From positions 102,048,129 through 102,112,128 of the forward strand of contig NC_066362.1 of assembly GCF_013377495.2 (NCBI RefSeq): a stretch of DNA of 64,000 bases. The letters run 5' to 3'. The stretch is from Cygnus atratus. Taxonomy: Eukaryota; Chordata; Aves; Anseriformes; Anatidae. A program made the translations under genes and the position numbers. This document shows positions 38,101 through 53,100 of this stretch, piece after piece (within the stretch, counting starts at the first letter, position 1; each line of letters opens with the position of its first letter). A model generated the notes under the pieces. That model saw only the letters and a list, made by a program, of their open reading frames with translations, was not told the DNA's origin and made no database searches.

Positions 38101-41100
38101 TCTGAACGCATCACTATTTGGTGTTTCCTTTTACTTGGTGTTATATCATTTTGTTCTGCAAGTCCGTTCTTTAATTTTGCTGTAGAATGGAAAAGCATAT
38201 AAAGCACTGTAGAATATGGACAGACTCAGCCTACTAAGCTGAATTTGTTTCTGTGAACCAGTATTACAGTGTTCCAATACAGGGGACACTGCTGTAAGTT
38301 CTTTGTCTCACATAAAACAGAAAAACATAGTCTTAATACCTTGTCTGTAAACTTCCCAACGTGCATTTGGAAAGAGGAAAGGTGCTGACTAGAGCCAATT
38401 TCAAAGTTCACTGCTTATATTTTACCTAGACTAAGTTCTCCTGGATTTTCTGGATATTTTCTCCTGCTTCCCTCCCTAACTCTTGTGTAATGTCGTTATC
38501 CATAGATAACAGCTGTTTCACATGACAACAGAATAAAAGTATTCCTATACATGGTAGCATTCATAAAGTGTACTAGAAACATTCTGGGAGACAGTCTCTG
38601 CAAAATGAAACAAGTTGCACAGCACATTAAACAATAGCCATTACTTTGCTTAGACTGTATACAACAAAAAGGCTTCCTGTGGTACTGTAACAGCAACTTA
38701 AGATGCTTGGCAGGCAGAGATAGATGCTCCCCTGGGAAACTACTCAGTGGGATACAGCCCCTGACACAGGAAGAGTACCTTTGTTGTTAGTGTCCTCAAC
38801 AGTTAAATTACGGCATTACTGGTTTTAGAAGGTTCTGCCGTTGTGAAAATACTCAAGTATTTTGTATATCGTATCCAGATATATCTGGAATAAAAACACC
38901 CCGAACTTTAGCAAAATGTGAAGTATAATGTTTTGTCACCAAAAAAATCTTAGATTTTTTTTTTAGAAAGGCCAGAAAATTATAAAGCATACTGTCATAT
39001 TCCAATTAACAACAGAAGAAGGAACTGCAGATCTGCATTTCTACATGCTGTAGAATCCACTAGCTTTGCTCGTAAGAGGAAGATCCTACAGACATTTGTT
39101 TCATGATTTCTTAAATGCTACTGAAAAAAGAATTACAAGTAGAAGAGTCCTGAAAAAGACCTCTGCCCATTATCAACTCTTACCTCGTTTCTCTAAGATT
39201 TCTTGCAGATCTGGCTTGCCTGATGTTTCTGTTAGAGACTGTCCATCCTTTTCCTCATCTGCATTGTCTTCTGTTATGGAAGATCCAACAGAGAGAGTTT
39301 GGACCTTGGTTCCTAAATCTTGCACTTCTGATTTTAGGAAAGCAGCTGGTCCATCAATGCCTTCAGGCCAAAATGAGAGAGAATGCAAAAGTCTCGTTTT
39401 TACAGGTAAATACATTTCCCAGGATGGTTGGTTTCTCTTTCACCTTCCCTGGCTCAAGCATCCCTTTAAAGTACTGATGTATTCTTGTTTACTTCAACTT
39501 TTGTCAGACCTGGGAGGAGCCAGGCCTGACTGTGGTACAGATCTCCCGTCACTTTACACATGTCAGGCATGAGTTTCTCCATTTATAAGTCATTGTATAT
39601 AGTTTTTTTCAAGGACTCAAGCAATTAGGATAAGCAGTATTTGTCATGCACATTGGTACCTTTCAATTTATTTATGGGTAACTGCTCTTTCCAACTCCTT
39701 GTTTGGACTCCTTGTTTGTAAGGAGTGGTATTGAGTGAGTGCTCTACAGTGAACATCACAGATCAATCTGATAGAAAGCATCCACAGCTACAAGCTTAAC
39801 AAACTGAGCCTCCTCTTCTCCAGACTAAACAGCCCCAGTTCCCTCAGCCATTCCTCACAGGACTTGTGTTCCAGGCCCTTCACCAGCTTCGTAGCCCTTC
39901 TCTGGACACAGTCCAGGGCCTCGATGTCCTTCTTGTAGTGAGGGGCCCAAAACTGAACACAGTACTTGAGGTGGCCTCACCAGAGCTGAGTACAGGGGGA
40001 CAATCACCTCCCTGGTCCTGCTGGCTACACTATTCCTGATACAAGCCAAGATGCCATTGGCCTTCTTGGCCACCTGGGCACGCTGCCAGCTCATGTTTAG
40101 CTGAGCATCAACCAATACCCCCAGATCCTTTTCCTCTGCACAGCTTTCCAGCCACTCTGCCCCAAGCCTGTAGCACTGCATGGGGTTGTTGTGATCAAAG
40201 TGCAGGACCTGGCACTTAGCCATGCTGAATTTCATCCTGTTGGCCTATGGCCATCTATCCAACCTGTCCAGGTCCCTCTGCAGGGCCTTCCTATCCTCCA
40301 GCAGATCGACACTTCCCCCCAACTTGGTGTCGTCTGCAAACTCACTGAGGGTGCACTCAATTCCCTTGTCCAAATAATCAATAAAGATATTAAAGAGGAT
40401 GGGCCCCAACACCGACCCCTGAGGAACACCACTGGTAACCGGTCGCCATCTGGATTTCATTCAGTTCACCACCACTCTTGGCCTGGCCATCCAGCCAGTT
40501 TTTAACCCAGCAAAGAGCGCACCTGTCCAAGCCCCCAACTTAACATCCACATTACCAAGTCTCCAGTCATCTGGGACCACTCTGCTGATAGACTGCTGAT
40601 AGGTGATGGAAAGCAGCTTGGCAATCACATCTGCCAGCTCCCTCAGCAACCTCAGGTGGATCTCATCTGGCCCCATGGACTTGTGACAGTCCAGGTGGAG
40701 CAGCAGGTCTCTAACTGTTTCCACCTGAACTGTGGGGGGTTTATTCTGCTTCCCATCCCAGACTTCCAGGTTGGGAGGCTGAGGAACCCAAGGATAACTG
40801 GTCTGACTATTAAAAAACAGATGTAAAGAAAGCATTGAGAATCTTAGCCTTTTCCTTATCCTCAGTAGTCCTGTTCCCCACCGTGCCCAGTAAAAGATGG
40901 AGATTCTCCTTTGCCCTCCTCTTACTGTTAATATATTCGTAGAAACATTTTTTGTTATCTTACCATAGTGGCCAGGTTGAGCTCATGTTGGACTTTAGCC
41001 TTTCTGATTTTTTCCCTGCATGTGCTGACAACTTCCTTGTACTCTCCCTGAGTTGCCTGTCCCTTCTTCCACTGGACATAAACTCTCTTTTTCTCCTGGA

Positions 41101-44100
41101 GGCTCAACAAATGTTCCCTTTTCAGCCATGCCAGTCTTCTTCCCCACCGGCTCATCTTATGGCACACAGGGACAGCCTGTCTCCTGTGCCCTTAAGACTT
41201 CCTTTTTGAGGAGTATCCAGCCTTCATTGTCCCCTCTCCCCTTTGGGTCTGACTCCCAAGAGTCATTTGTTTGCACTGAAGAAACTTTAGAACTACGTAT
41301 GCTAGTGAGGGAGTAGTAAAATTCATTTTTTCTTGTAGTTTCAGTACTACTGAAGTTTCCTAACTTCGAATGTCTATCAATCTTTTCCGTTTCTCTCTTC
41401 CTCTCTCCTCATTTAAAGCTGTCCTTCTTCAGATTTCCCCAACCCGGTTTTAAACATGTAAATGCTACATCACCACTCTCCTCCTCATCCCATGATTGTG
41501 AAAGAGATCTTGAGACCAAGAAAAACATTTAAAACACAGGATCTCAGGGGATATCATATGTGATTTTCAAACTAGGTACCATTGGTTTAAATTCTACTCT
41601 GCAAATTAATTCCCTATTAATCTAACAGTGGTATTATAACATCCTGCATTAGTATGCATCTCAAAGCCTATTTGCTGTTACTTTCTTGATAGCCTGACAG
41701 GATCTTGGCTCTCATAAACTACTTCCTGACATTTCTACTGCAAAGTAGGGCTTCCACATCCAGTCATATCCAATCTTGAGATGGAGCATACATTGATTCT
41801 ATGAAGGACAGTAAAGGCAGCCAGCACTGGACTATTCTCTTTTCTTTATTCTACTGCTTCAGAAAACTCTCTTACTCTGTATTTGTAGCTCCCTGCCAAT
41901 ATAGAAGTTCCTAGCCCATTTCTACACTTCTTCTTAGCTAAACACAAGTAAGAGTGTACTGAAAGGCAGCTGTCACAAAATTCAAGATAATTTTTTTTAC
42001 TTGTTTATACAGTTCAGTATTTCTCTACTACACTAATAATACAATTGTACTTGTGTACATAAAAAAAGGTGTGATCAATCTTGTTTATTGCTTGACCACT
42101 GTCACACCAATGTAGGTCACCACATGTGACATAAAATGTATGCGCTGGCATTTTGAGGAACATCATTGCAATTGGGTTGATTACTTACCATGTAACATAA
42201 CATCACTATGGAACGGGGTAGGAGTTTCTACTAAAGGAGTCTGCTCCTCACATCCTTTGGGCTTTGGCCTGCGCAGCTTTGCCTCAGGATTTGGCTGTAC
42301 CATCAAGGGATCAAGACGTTTTTTCCTCTGCTTCTTCTCTAAAAGAGCTCTCTGAAATAAAGAAAAACATGAAATAGGAATGAGTAACCACATCCAGAGA
42401 GGCAGTGCCTCAGCCACATGCTAGTGGATCTCCAATCAACCTAAAATGCACTTGCGAACTTTTACAAAAATCCTAGATACACACACCACAGTGTCTTTGG
42501 AGCGAGATACTCCAAAGCCCTTGGTTCTCCATCAGTGATTGATGGGTGATGAGGACACCTGCTTATTTTTTGATCTATCCTGAGACCATCAATAGATAAT
42601 TATAATTCCTTTTAACGGATAATTTTAACTCCTTTAACTCCATTCCTCCTAACTCCTGCAGTAAAAACTGCAGCAACCCTTAAAATCAGACAAATTCATC
42701 ATTCACTTAGACACTTCATACAGTAATGTTGCAACATACAGCATATTCTGTCAATTTTATTACTCCATGCATCATACTTAAGCTAATAGAACAGACCAAA
42801 CATCACACAAGGACTCTCCATTTGCTGCACTATAGTTACAATTGGACTAGACATTCTGTCTTTTAGGACAACTTCCCGTGTGTACAGGGAATATATAGTT
42901 TATCCTCACTGGTTTGTACAATTAAACTAACATTGACAACCAAGATTATCACCAAGATTAACACCAAGATTATCAGAGTAAAAATAAGAGCCCGTGACCT
43001 ATTAATTATATGGCAATTAAGCCTTCCATTATATTAGCATACAACTTCTAAACATCCTTAACAAGGGCTTATTCTGCCGCTGCAGTTATAAATGCTGTCA
43101 CAATGCAGTAAAAGCAGGTCAGTACTTGCAACGGAAATGGCTTTTGTGACAAAGGCTATCATCTAACAGGGAGAACTCAGACAGCTCCCAGAAACCGATG
43201 TTTCAAGATAAAACAGAGGAGGAAAAAAACAAACAAACAAAAACCCACAGTCATTAAAATAAGACTGATTTAGTAATAGGAAAAGATCTACCTTGTAAAA
43301 TATTTCTATGTAATTCAGGATTGAAAGGAAATAACTTTATATCCATATGCTAATGTTAAAAATAAAACATTTTTCTAAAAATACTTTCTTCACCAAGTGC
43401 TTCTCAGTTAAGGATCCAAGGATCCAACAGATAAACAGTAACAACAACTCAATTCACTTGAGACTAATGTTTTTGAAATCCTTTCCTCTCCTGTTACGCT
43501 TTTTCTCTCTCTTGTTAGATCTTTCCTCTCCTGTTAGGCTTTTTATCTCAAGTGAGAACAGTTTCTCAGGCAACCTCTCCCTGAAAGGTTCCAACACAAC
43601 TCAGCCCTTGGTCCTTTATTCTTTCTTTCTTTCTGCTTTTCAAGTTATTTTCTCCAAAATACGTACTTTTTTAAATTCATGATTTCACTTTGAAGACTAG
43701 ATGGCAATACAGGTACCACTCATTACTGCAAAATTATTTGTAAGGATTGTCCTGGACAGCAAAAAATACATAGAATTTCAAAGAGATTATCAGACTGGAC
43801 TAGAGAAAAGGAAGGAAAATAAGCAGTAAAGTAAAATTCTGAGAAAATGCTCAGTCATCACAGGTCACAATATTTTCTATACAAGCATAGTCAAACTATC
43901 CAGAACAATTTAAGTATTTTTTTTAATTATATTGTAAATTAATGCTAAGTGAAAATTAAAAATACATCTGTAGTATTTTCTAAATCTCTAATAGTTGACA
44001 TAAAAGGAGATGGGAAAAAACGGAACAAAAAATTAAAATTAGGATTTGAGAAAAACTGTTGCCAAGGCTTTTCTACATGACAAATAGACAGATTAGAAAA

Positions 44101-47100
44101 AATAAAACAAATTCATCCTAAAGGTAGTAAGAAAGTACAAAGATGGAAATAGATATTGGGATCAGTATAGGATATAATAATTTTTAGAGTTACTAAACTG
44201 ATTATTCTATTAGATCTTTTTTTTAAGCATTTTACTACTCACCTGTCTATAAATTTATTTTCTTATTATAGTAAATTCTGCTTCATTAAAGACTTCCTGA
44301 GGACTCACCAATCTAACAGGGTAATAGGGTCATATTGAAACATATATTTTATTGATGGTATATGTGACTAACCTTCTTTTCACAAGAACTTCAAGATAAC
44401 CAAAGCGACAAAATCTGATAGTAATTTCATTTGTTTTTAAAAGGTTTCTTTCTACTGCTTTGCTTATTGAGATGAAAATCTACAAGCTCACTGATGGGAT
44501 GGTTAGTAGCAGTTCTTTCTCTATGCACAAGGTGGCAAAGCAGCATTACCTTCAGCACTGTGTGCTCTTAGACTTGTTCCACTAAGATGAAATCTAAAAA
44601 AACAAGCTGTATTTTGTTTCCTTTTGTTTACTAAGTGGCCTTGTCCTCCAGCTCTGAGTCACAGTAAAAGTTCATATAGCATTACAACAAAAAAATCAGT
44701 TCATGAACAGAACACAGGAACATTTAACCCATGAAATAAATAACAGACACCAAGTATTGTGATTCATTCAGGATTTTGTGAACCCCGCATATTAAATACT
44801 TTCAGAAACATTTTCTTTGCACCACAGAAAAGCACAACATCAGGATAGAGGATGACTGAACAATCACAAACCATCAGCTCTGGTTCTAATGAGTTTCCAA
44901 TGTGCTGCCTAAGAAGTCAGATGCATCAGATGAATACATCATATCAGACTAGTAAGAGAAGCAGTTTGGTACTCTTCCTACTAGTGCGATGAACAGAAAG
45001 ATTGTACGCAAGAAGGCTTCAACCACTCCACTCTTGAAGATGCAATATCATACTATTTATTATTTGGCATGGTCCCACCTTAGTAGGCCACATGGGATGG
45101 ATCCTAGCACTGCGGCATCCTCTCCTCTCCTCTCTTCCAGCTCCTCCTCAGTTCATACTGAGGCACCAGGGACAATGCTAGTGATGATGGCATTAACGAA
45201 AAACTTGGTGCCAATAATACCAAACTAAGTGCATTCAGAAATATGCCTTCAGCTTCACCCTCCGCATTATTTTTTTATTTTTTTATTTATTTGTTATATT
45301 TTACTAAAACTTTCTAGCTGTCATTGTTTGAAGATGATTGCAATCAATAAAATCAAAAAAAGCCTGAAATAAAATTGCAAAAGTGTATGAATTCTATAAA
45401 CTCACTTCTTCACGGTTTAACTGACAGCTGCTCCACAGAAATCCCACCCAGCCCAGCAGCTCTGATTTGGTGGAACAGTGCTGTATCTCCATGGCAATGT
45501 CTGAAATTGGCATACATTGACCACAATATCTAACACTAAGAGCCAGTAGCGACTGCCAGCTCATGACCCAAGACAACAATCCTGAAATGGACATCAAGGT
45601 TCATCACCAAGCAGTAAGACCATCTTTAGTCTGGGAACTTCTTACTGAATGGCATTGGGCATTATGTGCCTTTTTTTTTTTTTTTAAGATTATTTCTGAG
45701 ATCTTTCTCTCAAGCTAATGCCTTTTTTTTTTTTTCTCCAATAAGTACTACTGAAAAGCTTATAGGTAGAAGGATTATTGTAGCTTCTACGGTTAAGACC
45801 AAAGATCATTTTTCCTCCCTGATCTGAAGTGTTTTAGGTAACAGCCTACATATGTACTGAGATAAAATTGGTAATAAATCCAACGTCTGAATTCAAAGCT
45901 AAATAGACTAGAACTAACAAACAAGTTTTGGTAAAGTGGGCTACTAACCAATACATCAGTTCCCCAAAGAGTGTTATGTCTGGATTTAAAGATCCTCAGC
46001 TGAGAGACAGCATTTTTAAAGAACATACTTTAAAGTTCTACCTAGATTTATTTAATGTAATATGGTGATTTCTGTTTCATGTGGAATAGGCAGCTAGATA
46101 ACTATAATAATTTCACAACTTCTAACCTATAGAGAAGCATTTGAAATTTCACAGAGGATGCACACTTTATTGCTTTCATGAGTAGCTAATCAAGACATCC
46201 AGCAAACAGCACTCACATGCTTTAAAAATTAAGACATAAATCCTAATATCTGATAAATACTTGGCTGCATTTGATTTTATTTAGTTATTTACTTTTGGGA
46301 AATGAAAAAAGAAATAGAAATATGCTGGAAATCTCTTTCAACATCAGTATTAAGCAGATCTTTCGATAGCTTAGGGAACACTTCTCTTTCACTTTGAGGC
46401 TCAAATGGTAATTCCCTAGAGTCTTCCAACCTTTTTATTCATTCCTCCCGTTTGGTGACTCAATCCCAATGAAATTAGAAGGACATGTGGAAAAGTAAAT
46501 GTATCAAAGAAATCAAATCTACATGCCATAGCAATATTGACTAACAAAAGCCAGGCGAATCTTTAAAGAAAAATGTTAGAAATCAGTTCTATTTATATTC
46601 TTCAGACTAAGCATTTTAATCACTTCACTCCCAGTTCTCAAGTCTCTGTGACACTGTGAATTCACATAAAACCTTGCATATCACAACTCAAGTTAAAGAA
46701 TGTGGGCAGGATTCACCGTTGCTGTACACTTCACGTAGTTCTGAGCAAAAAACTACAGAGTAAATTACAACAGGCTGGGCGATCAAGAGGAAAAATGAGG
46801 GAGAGGAAGGAAGAGAAAAATGAAACAAGCACTTTAACCTCCTCCCTTCCTACAACAAGATGGCTAATGTTTGTTTTCCTGTTCTTATTTTTGCCAGCTT
46901 GTGCACAATCATTTACCTGATTCTCTAATTTCAGTTGTCGTAGTTTCATGCCTTCATCCTCAAAAATGCTGTGAAAGTGAAAGAAATAAACAATTATTAC
47001 TAGAAAATAGTTTGCATTACAAGAACACAATATTCATAGACTGCAACATAACTGTCAAGATTTAAAAAAAAACGTAAAGCATAATTTCTATCCCACAGGA

Positions 47101-50100
47101 AGGCCAAGCCACAAGGCATTATAAAAGAAACATACTTCATGTTCTGTCACAAACAAGACCAGCCTGTGATTTAGTCACTTTAGTAAACTGTTCTGAAAAC
47201 ATTTTGTAAGTGAAAAGAAACTTCATTACTCATAGATAGATAACGAGCCACTGCTGAGGTGGGCTTTGAGACAAGACAATTCAGTATAGTCTATCCTTCA
47301 TAAAATACCCAATTCCAAACTAAATCAAAAAGTTGAGGCTTTGTCTTGGGTCCATCCTGTACTATTTACTTCTCCTACCAGACTTCCTAGAATTACTGTT
47401 AACACCTGTAAATGTATGCAACACCTGAAATTAATTCCCACAGACAAAAAAAAAAAAAAGTAATTTCCCTACTTATTTAATAACCAATTTTCATATGAAC
47501 TTTGGGTTTTGTTTCTAAGCTGTGTTTCATATAGAAACTTTTCCTTTTGTAGGATAATGAATTATTACATAAACTGCAATTTAGAGCAGTTCACCCTACA
47601 AAGAAAAAAGGTTAATTGACAAGCACATATTCTGCCTACCACAGTTGCGTGCTTTCCTCCTACACATCTTTGACGAAGATGTCTCTTGAAGTGAGACAAC
47701 TTTAATACTGCAGGAAGAAGTCACTTAATACAAGAAACAGACAGGCATTATGTATTTTTTTTATGGTATGCAGAAATCAGGACTAGCCAAAATTCAAATT
47801 TAAACAGGAAATTTTGTCTGGTCTAGACACACAGAAATGACCAGTGGTGTGAAGTCACAAGCTGGCAGACAGTGCTGAATGTAACCTCAAAAAGGAAAAT
47901 CAGAGAAAGAAATGGCATGTGTGTGTTTGCAAAACACATGCCATGAAGTATGGATGTATGTAGTGCTAACAAGTAGAAAAGCCTCAGAGTCCGCTTAACC
48001 CATAGAGAATCCACACTTGACTCAACTTCCAGGCAAGCAAAGAAGTTAAGTCAAATGAGGGTGAAGTCCTTAGATACAGACTACCCTGTCCAACATTGGT
48101 CCTGTTCTGGAAGGCAGAAATGTGCAGAAAAAAAGTTTTGTATGAGCACATCATAAATAACAGTTTACGTACCCTAAAACTGATGCTTACTGCCCAACAA
48201 AGGGTATTTTAAAGGAAGTTATCAATCCCATTGTTTTTTACTTTGCAGTTTTCCTGATTTCTAGATTTTTTTTTCCCCGATGGATTTTACATATCATCAC
48301 ATAATGGCTCTAGGACCCTGGAAACACCTTGATTATAAAAACTGACCTTACTCCTCATTCGAGCCAATAATAGGTAGCACCTTGGATTCAAAGGCAATGT
48401 GGAGGGGCTGGAAAAATTGATGTCTTTCTTGAAAAGTGATGGAAAGCTACTGATTGTCCCCACAGCAACATTTACAGTAATACACTCATCTCCATCTCAA
48501 AACAGCCACAATTTAAAAAGAAACAGAGACATATCTATTGAATGCAGAAAGATATATTAGTTGCCACATGAAACTACAACCTAATGGCATTTTTTTTATT
48601 TAAAGCATAGGTGATGGAAAAGGCCACTTTTGGCATAACCAGAAAAGATGCTTGAAGAAAAAAAAAAAAAAAAAAGAGCAGTGCAAACAAAAAATGTTTC
48701 TTTTTATATGCCAACTGTCTTAAAATATGGATGACATCAGTTAAATTCTGTAAAGAGTGTGTTATAAAGCAATCAATACAGCTCTCATCAATTTTTACTA
48801 ATATATGGACATATTCTTATATAAAATTAGAAACAAATACGAAGTTGTACTGCATTGATACAAATGACTGTCTGTATTTTTATCATTTTTCCTAACAGAA
48901 AATAAGCCCATAGCAATTTGAGTATCTTCTTCAGAAAAACAAACAGCACTACTTCTGGAAATAAGGTTCTAAGTTTTCATTTTCACCTGTATGACAATAA
49001 AACACTGGAATACTAGGTCTTGCACATGAGACTTGTGGATATCCTCAATTAATATTATTTACTTTGTATTTTTAATTTATTTTCCACCCACACTGCAATA
49101 AAGTTACATAACTTCAAAGACTGGTCTGAAGACTACTGGAACAGTACCATAATGCAGACTACATAACGCCTCACCTTCGGCCACTTAATTGAGACTCATA
49201 CATACATAAATACATAAAGATTTTAACTGGTCACAAAACTTTAGAAAACAAAAGACACAAGAGTGTTCTCTTTTAGAATTTACTGTTAAACACAGACTAA
49301 AATCACCTTACAGCAAGGCAACAAAATGAGCAGCCTTCAATCTTCTCCATTAAAAAATGTAAAGATTTACATAAGGATCAAAATCAAGATAATAATAATA
49401 ATAATAAAGAGCACTGTGACACTATAAATAGTAGCTAAAAATGTTACACAATTCTTATTTACTCCTGCAACATTCCCTCCAGCACTTAGTCATCAGAAAA
49501 GTATAACACAGTAATCACGCAAAAGAACTTTCTTTCCCCACCTCCCTTCCAACTTTTTTTCTAACCACCACAGTGAAATTGGTGTTGTTACAAACCTTGC
49601 CAGAAAAGGCTTGCAATAGTCACTCCACAGCTCATCACTAAGGAATACAAGCAGTGTGCTAGTACAGCTGCTGGCTTCAAATGGGAAGCCTTCTGATCGA
49701 CATGCCCACACAAAACCACTATGCTCTTCCCTATGCCCTGTTCTGTTTGATGGATTTACATGCAGTGAGTGGAATTGAATAGCCAGTAGGAACAGGAAAA
49801 ATAACCAGCATTTCCACAGCTGCAACAACATAGTTCAAAACAAAACAAAAAAAGAACAAACAAAAAATCACCCTTTACCTTTGATAAATAAGAAGTGAAA
49901 ATATTGAAGTAGCCTGTCATGATCTTCCTCTTTCCAACTATTGGGATAGAGCAGACTATACAACACCCTGACCACTGATCCCTCTGCTAAATTCTGGGCT
50001 CCTCACAACACTTCCAAGAAGGATATTGAGTTGCTTGAGTACGTGCAGAGAAGAGCAACAAAGCTGGTGAAGGAACTAGAAAACAAGAGTTACGAGGAGC

Positions 50101-53100
50101 AGATGAAGGAACTGGAGTCTGTTACCCTGAAGAAGAGGAGGCTGAGGGGAGATCTCACTGCTCTCTACAACTACTTGAAAGGAGGCTGCAGCAGGGAGGA
50201 CATTGGTCTCTTTTTTCAGGTGACAAGTGGTAGGACATGGAGAAGCAGTCTCAAGCTGTGCCAGGGGAAATTTAGACTGGATATCAGGAGAATTTCTTCA
50301 TGGAGAGGGTGGCCAAGCATAGGAACAGGCTGCCTAAGGAAGTGGTGGAATCCTGATCCTTGAAGGTACTGAGATGCGTGGGTGTGTCACTAGGATGCGT
50401 GGTTTACTGATGGGACTTGGAAGGTCAAGTTGATGGTTGGACTTGATAATCTTGAAGGACTTTTCTAACTTAAATAATTCTATGATTTGAATTTAGCAGA
50501 ATCCTCTAGCTCTCCTACTAAAGCTTCATGATGGATAATCCTGTAAGTACCAAACTAAAGCCAAACAAATTCAGACTCCAAAATAAAACATATTTAACAA
50601 CATTGTGACTAATTCACCATTGGCCTCATAGGGGCGTGGATTTCAGCAGAAAACAGCAGTCTTTAATCAAGCCTGAATATTATTATGTTAAAAACTGTTC
50701 TCATGAAGTAAGGATACAGTCTACCTCAGATTTCAAGTGTGGCTATCCCAGATGGGAGACCTAAGCATTCCTCGTTCAAGTTACAGCAATGGACCAATTA
50801 AGATTCCTTTATGTAATAACTGTTGAAGCTTTAAGAGGCAAATAAAAGGCTGTCTTTATTATGGACTGGTTTTCAATGAACTGGCTTGTTGCACCTGTAA
50901 GCAAGAGGCAGCAAGCAGAGGAAGTGAGAAGAGCTACAGGAAATACAGACTGTAGAAAGAATTCCCTATGTGATACAGAATTCACCAGAAAGACATGTTT
51001 GAAATACATTAGGCAAATGAAAAATCTCAAGATAGTTTTTCCTTTACTCAAAAAAATAGGATCATTCCTCATATCAGAAGTCCACTAAACAAATACCCTA
51101 CACAGCTTCTTCTCCTAAATAAGCAACATCGTAAGGTCTGAGAAGTTTTCCAGACAGACCAACCCATCCTGTAATTCAAGTACTTACAAGTTTGATAAAT
51201 AATTGAAAGAGGAGGGTTCTCTGACCTCTTTTAAGTACGTCAGACTAGCTGACAGAAACAAACCTCACCAAAGCCTTAAAAGAAACTCTGACATGAGAGG
51301 AGGATAGACAGTTTGCTGTGCTTTTTGACTGTTTCCATTGCTTTATTTCATTTACAGGAACTCCAAGGCATAATAAAATTGCACCATTTTCCTCCACAAA
51401 GCTCCCAACTTACCAATATTTTATGTTCCATTTCTCACTCTAGAGTCCTTATACCAGGACTCTAACAAGGCTAACATAACTCCTTTTTTCTTTGGAGAAC
51501 AGTTTACTAATGTGGTAGTAGGGATCACAATAGTCCTAGAATTTAAGAATTGGAGAATGTGAAGAATGTGGCTTGTGGCTCATATCTTTGTCCGCTATAT
51601 TTTATTTTTAGCTGTAGAAGTGCAAGTAAAATGAACTTCAGTAAGAAACAGAGTCAGATGGTATGAAAGGGTTTTCACTCTTAACCCTCCAAAGAACTTT
51701 CCTGAGTATTGTTCTCAGTGTTCTCCTCAGTACAGCTATGAAGAAAAACAAATGGTGCAGAAAATAACGAATTTGAAGCGGGATTCTTATATTAAAAAAC
51801 AAAAAAAAAATTCCACATAGAAGTTTCAATGATGTCCCTGGAAAGTGGCTGAGGAACAGAATTAATCTGTAATACACCTTCCAATCCACAGAAGCAAGGA
51901 ATCCAATTTGCTTTCCTTGCAACTGACACAATTTTATATTGTTCACCTCTGGGAAAATGTGTAACAGCACCACTGGAGTGAGGACTATCAAGTTGTTCTG
52001 CCTTCCCAAAGGTAGAGGAGTTTTCTTTGGTAGACACAGGATATTCTTTGCTTCATAATTAAGTGAACTGCCAGAGAGACTCCTGAGGCAAAACAGGATC
52101 TGCTGCGAATCAGCCATGAAATGCCACTCCCATTTCTAAGTGACACAGCTCACATTGCATCAACACTTCCATTACAAGTTATTTTCAAGCAGTTGATATT
52201 TCAACAAGGGAAAGTTTTACCCTCTGTTTTTGTGTTGGTTTTAAAATAAGACTCCTTTCTTCAGGAAAACAGTTTTATCTTTGATTCTTCCCCAAAGAAA
52301 CAAGCACAGATTTCTAATGCCAATAGCATACTGTTCAAAGAAACATTTCACAAAATTTGTTTGGATAGTTTTTCACCTACTGAACATAACATGGGAAGAA
52401 TGATATGGGACCAGTTAACACATAATTTTGGAAGCAATCCTGAATGAATGGATATATTACAGTGAATAAAGATTCACTTTAGAAAAATGAGAAAATTACT
52501 AGCAGCAAGTATCTTAATTTAAAACTACTCAAGAAGATCCTAAAGAAACTAAATGGCAAATTAGTCCTTTACAATTTCTACTCCTACCTACATCTGAGTT
52601 AAAAAAATGGAACATCAGCATGGAATTATTAGGTGCTTTGAAGTTACATGTCCCAGGAATGTACCAAAATAAAACAAACAACAACAAAAATCACTAAGGC
52701 TGGAACTCTGAGGAATATATATATATGTTCTTCATACACACAGACATTTTGCTATTACTGTGGCAAAACAGATGCCCCAACAACTCAGTGCAATAGAAAT
52801 ACCAAGCTGAAGAAAAGAATTAAGGAAAAAATAATCCAAGATACATGTGCTACAGAAAAAAAACTTTTGTTACAAAACATGAACATATTAACTTCTGTTG
52901 TCAAAAGCCAAGAGAACATTCAATTTGATACAAACCTATTCTTGCAACACCATGTTCTCCATACTTAAATAATACAGGCAATGATACCATTAAATACAAA
53001 ATGCCTTAATAAGAGAAGTGTAGCTGAAAGTAAGAGGCTGTTCAGTTTAAAACAGCTGAAAAAGAATACATTAGACTTGGCCTAAAGGAGTTCTTTTGGA

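Larger units (their letters stand above)
42352..46916 (-). other. TULP3 intron 2
   Basis: 4.56 kb without recognised mobile elements. It holds small tandem repeats (42940-42975, 43478-43550), T-tracts near 45671 and 45723, and an 8-bp hairpin at 42495-42517. Confidence 0.7.

Noticed and set aside
39066..39572. 168-codon plus-strand ORF
   Set aside because: Antisense to TULP3 exon 4; the minus-strand exon fits splice sites and protein homology.
51638..52117. 159-codon minus-strand ORF
   Set aside because: First codon is TTG-like, composition is AT-rich hydrophobic, and there is no conservation signal I recognise; intron 1 of TULP3.
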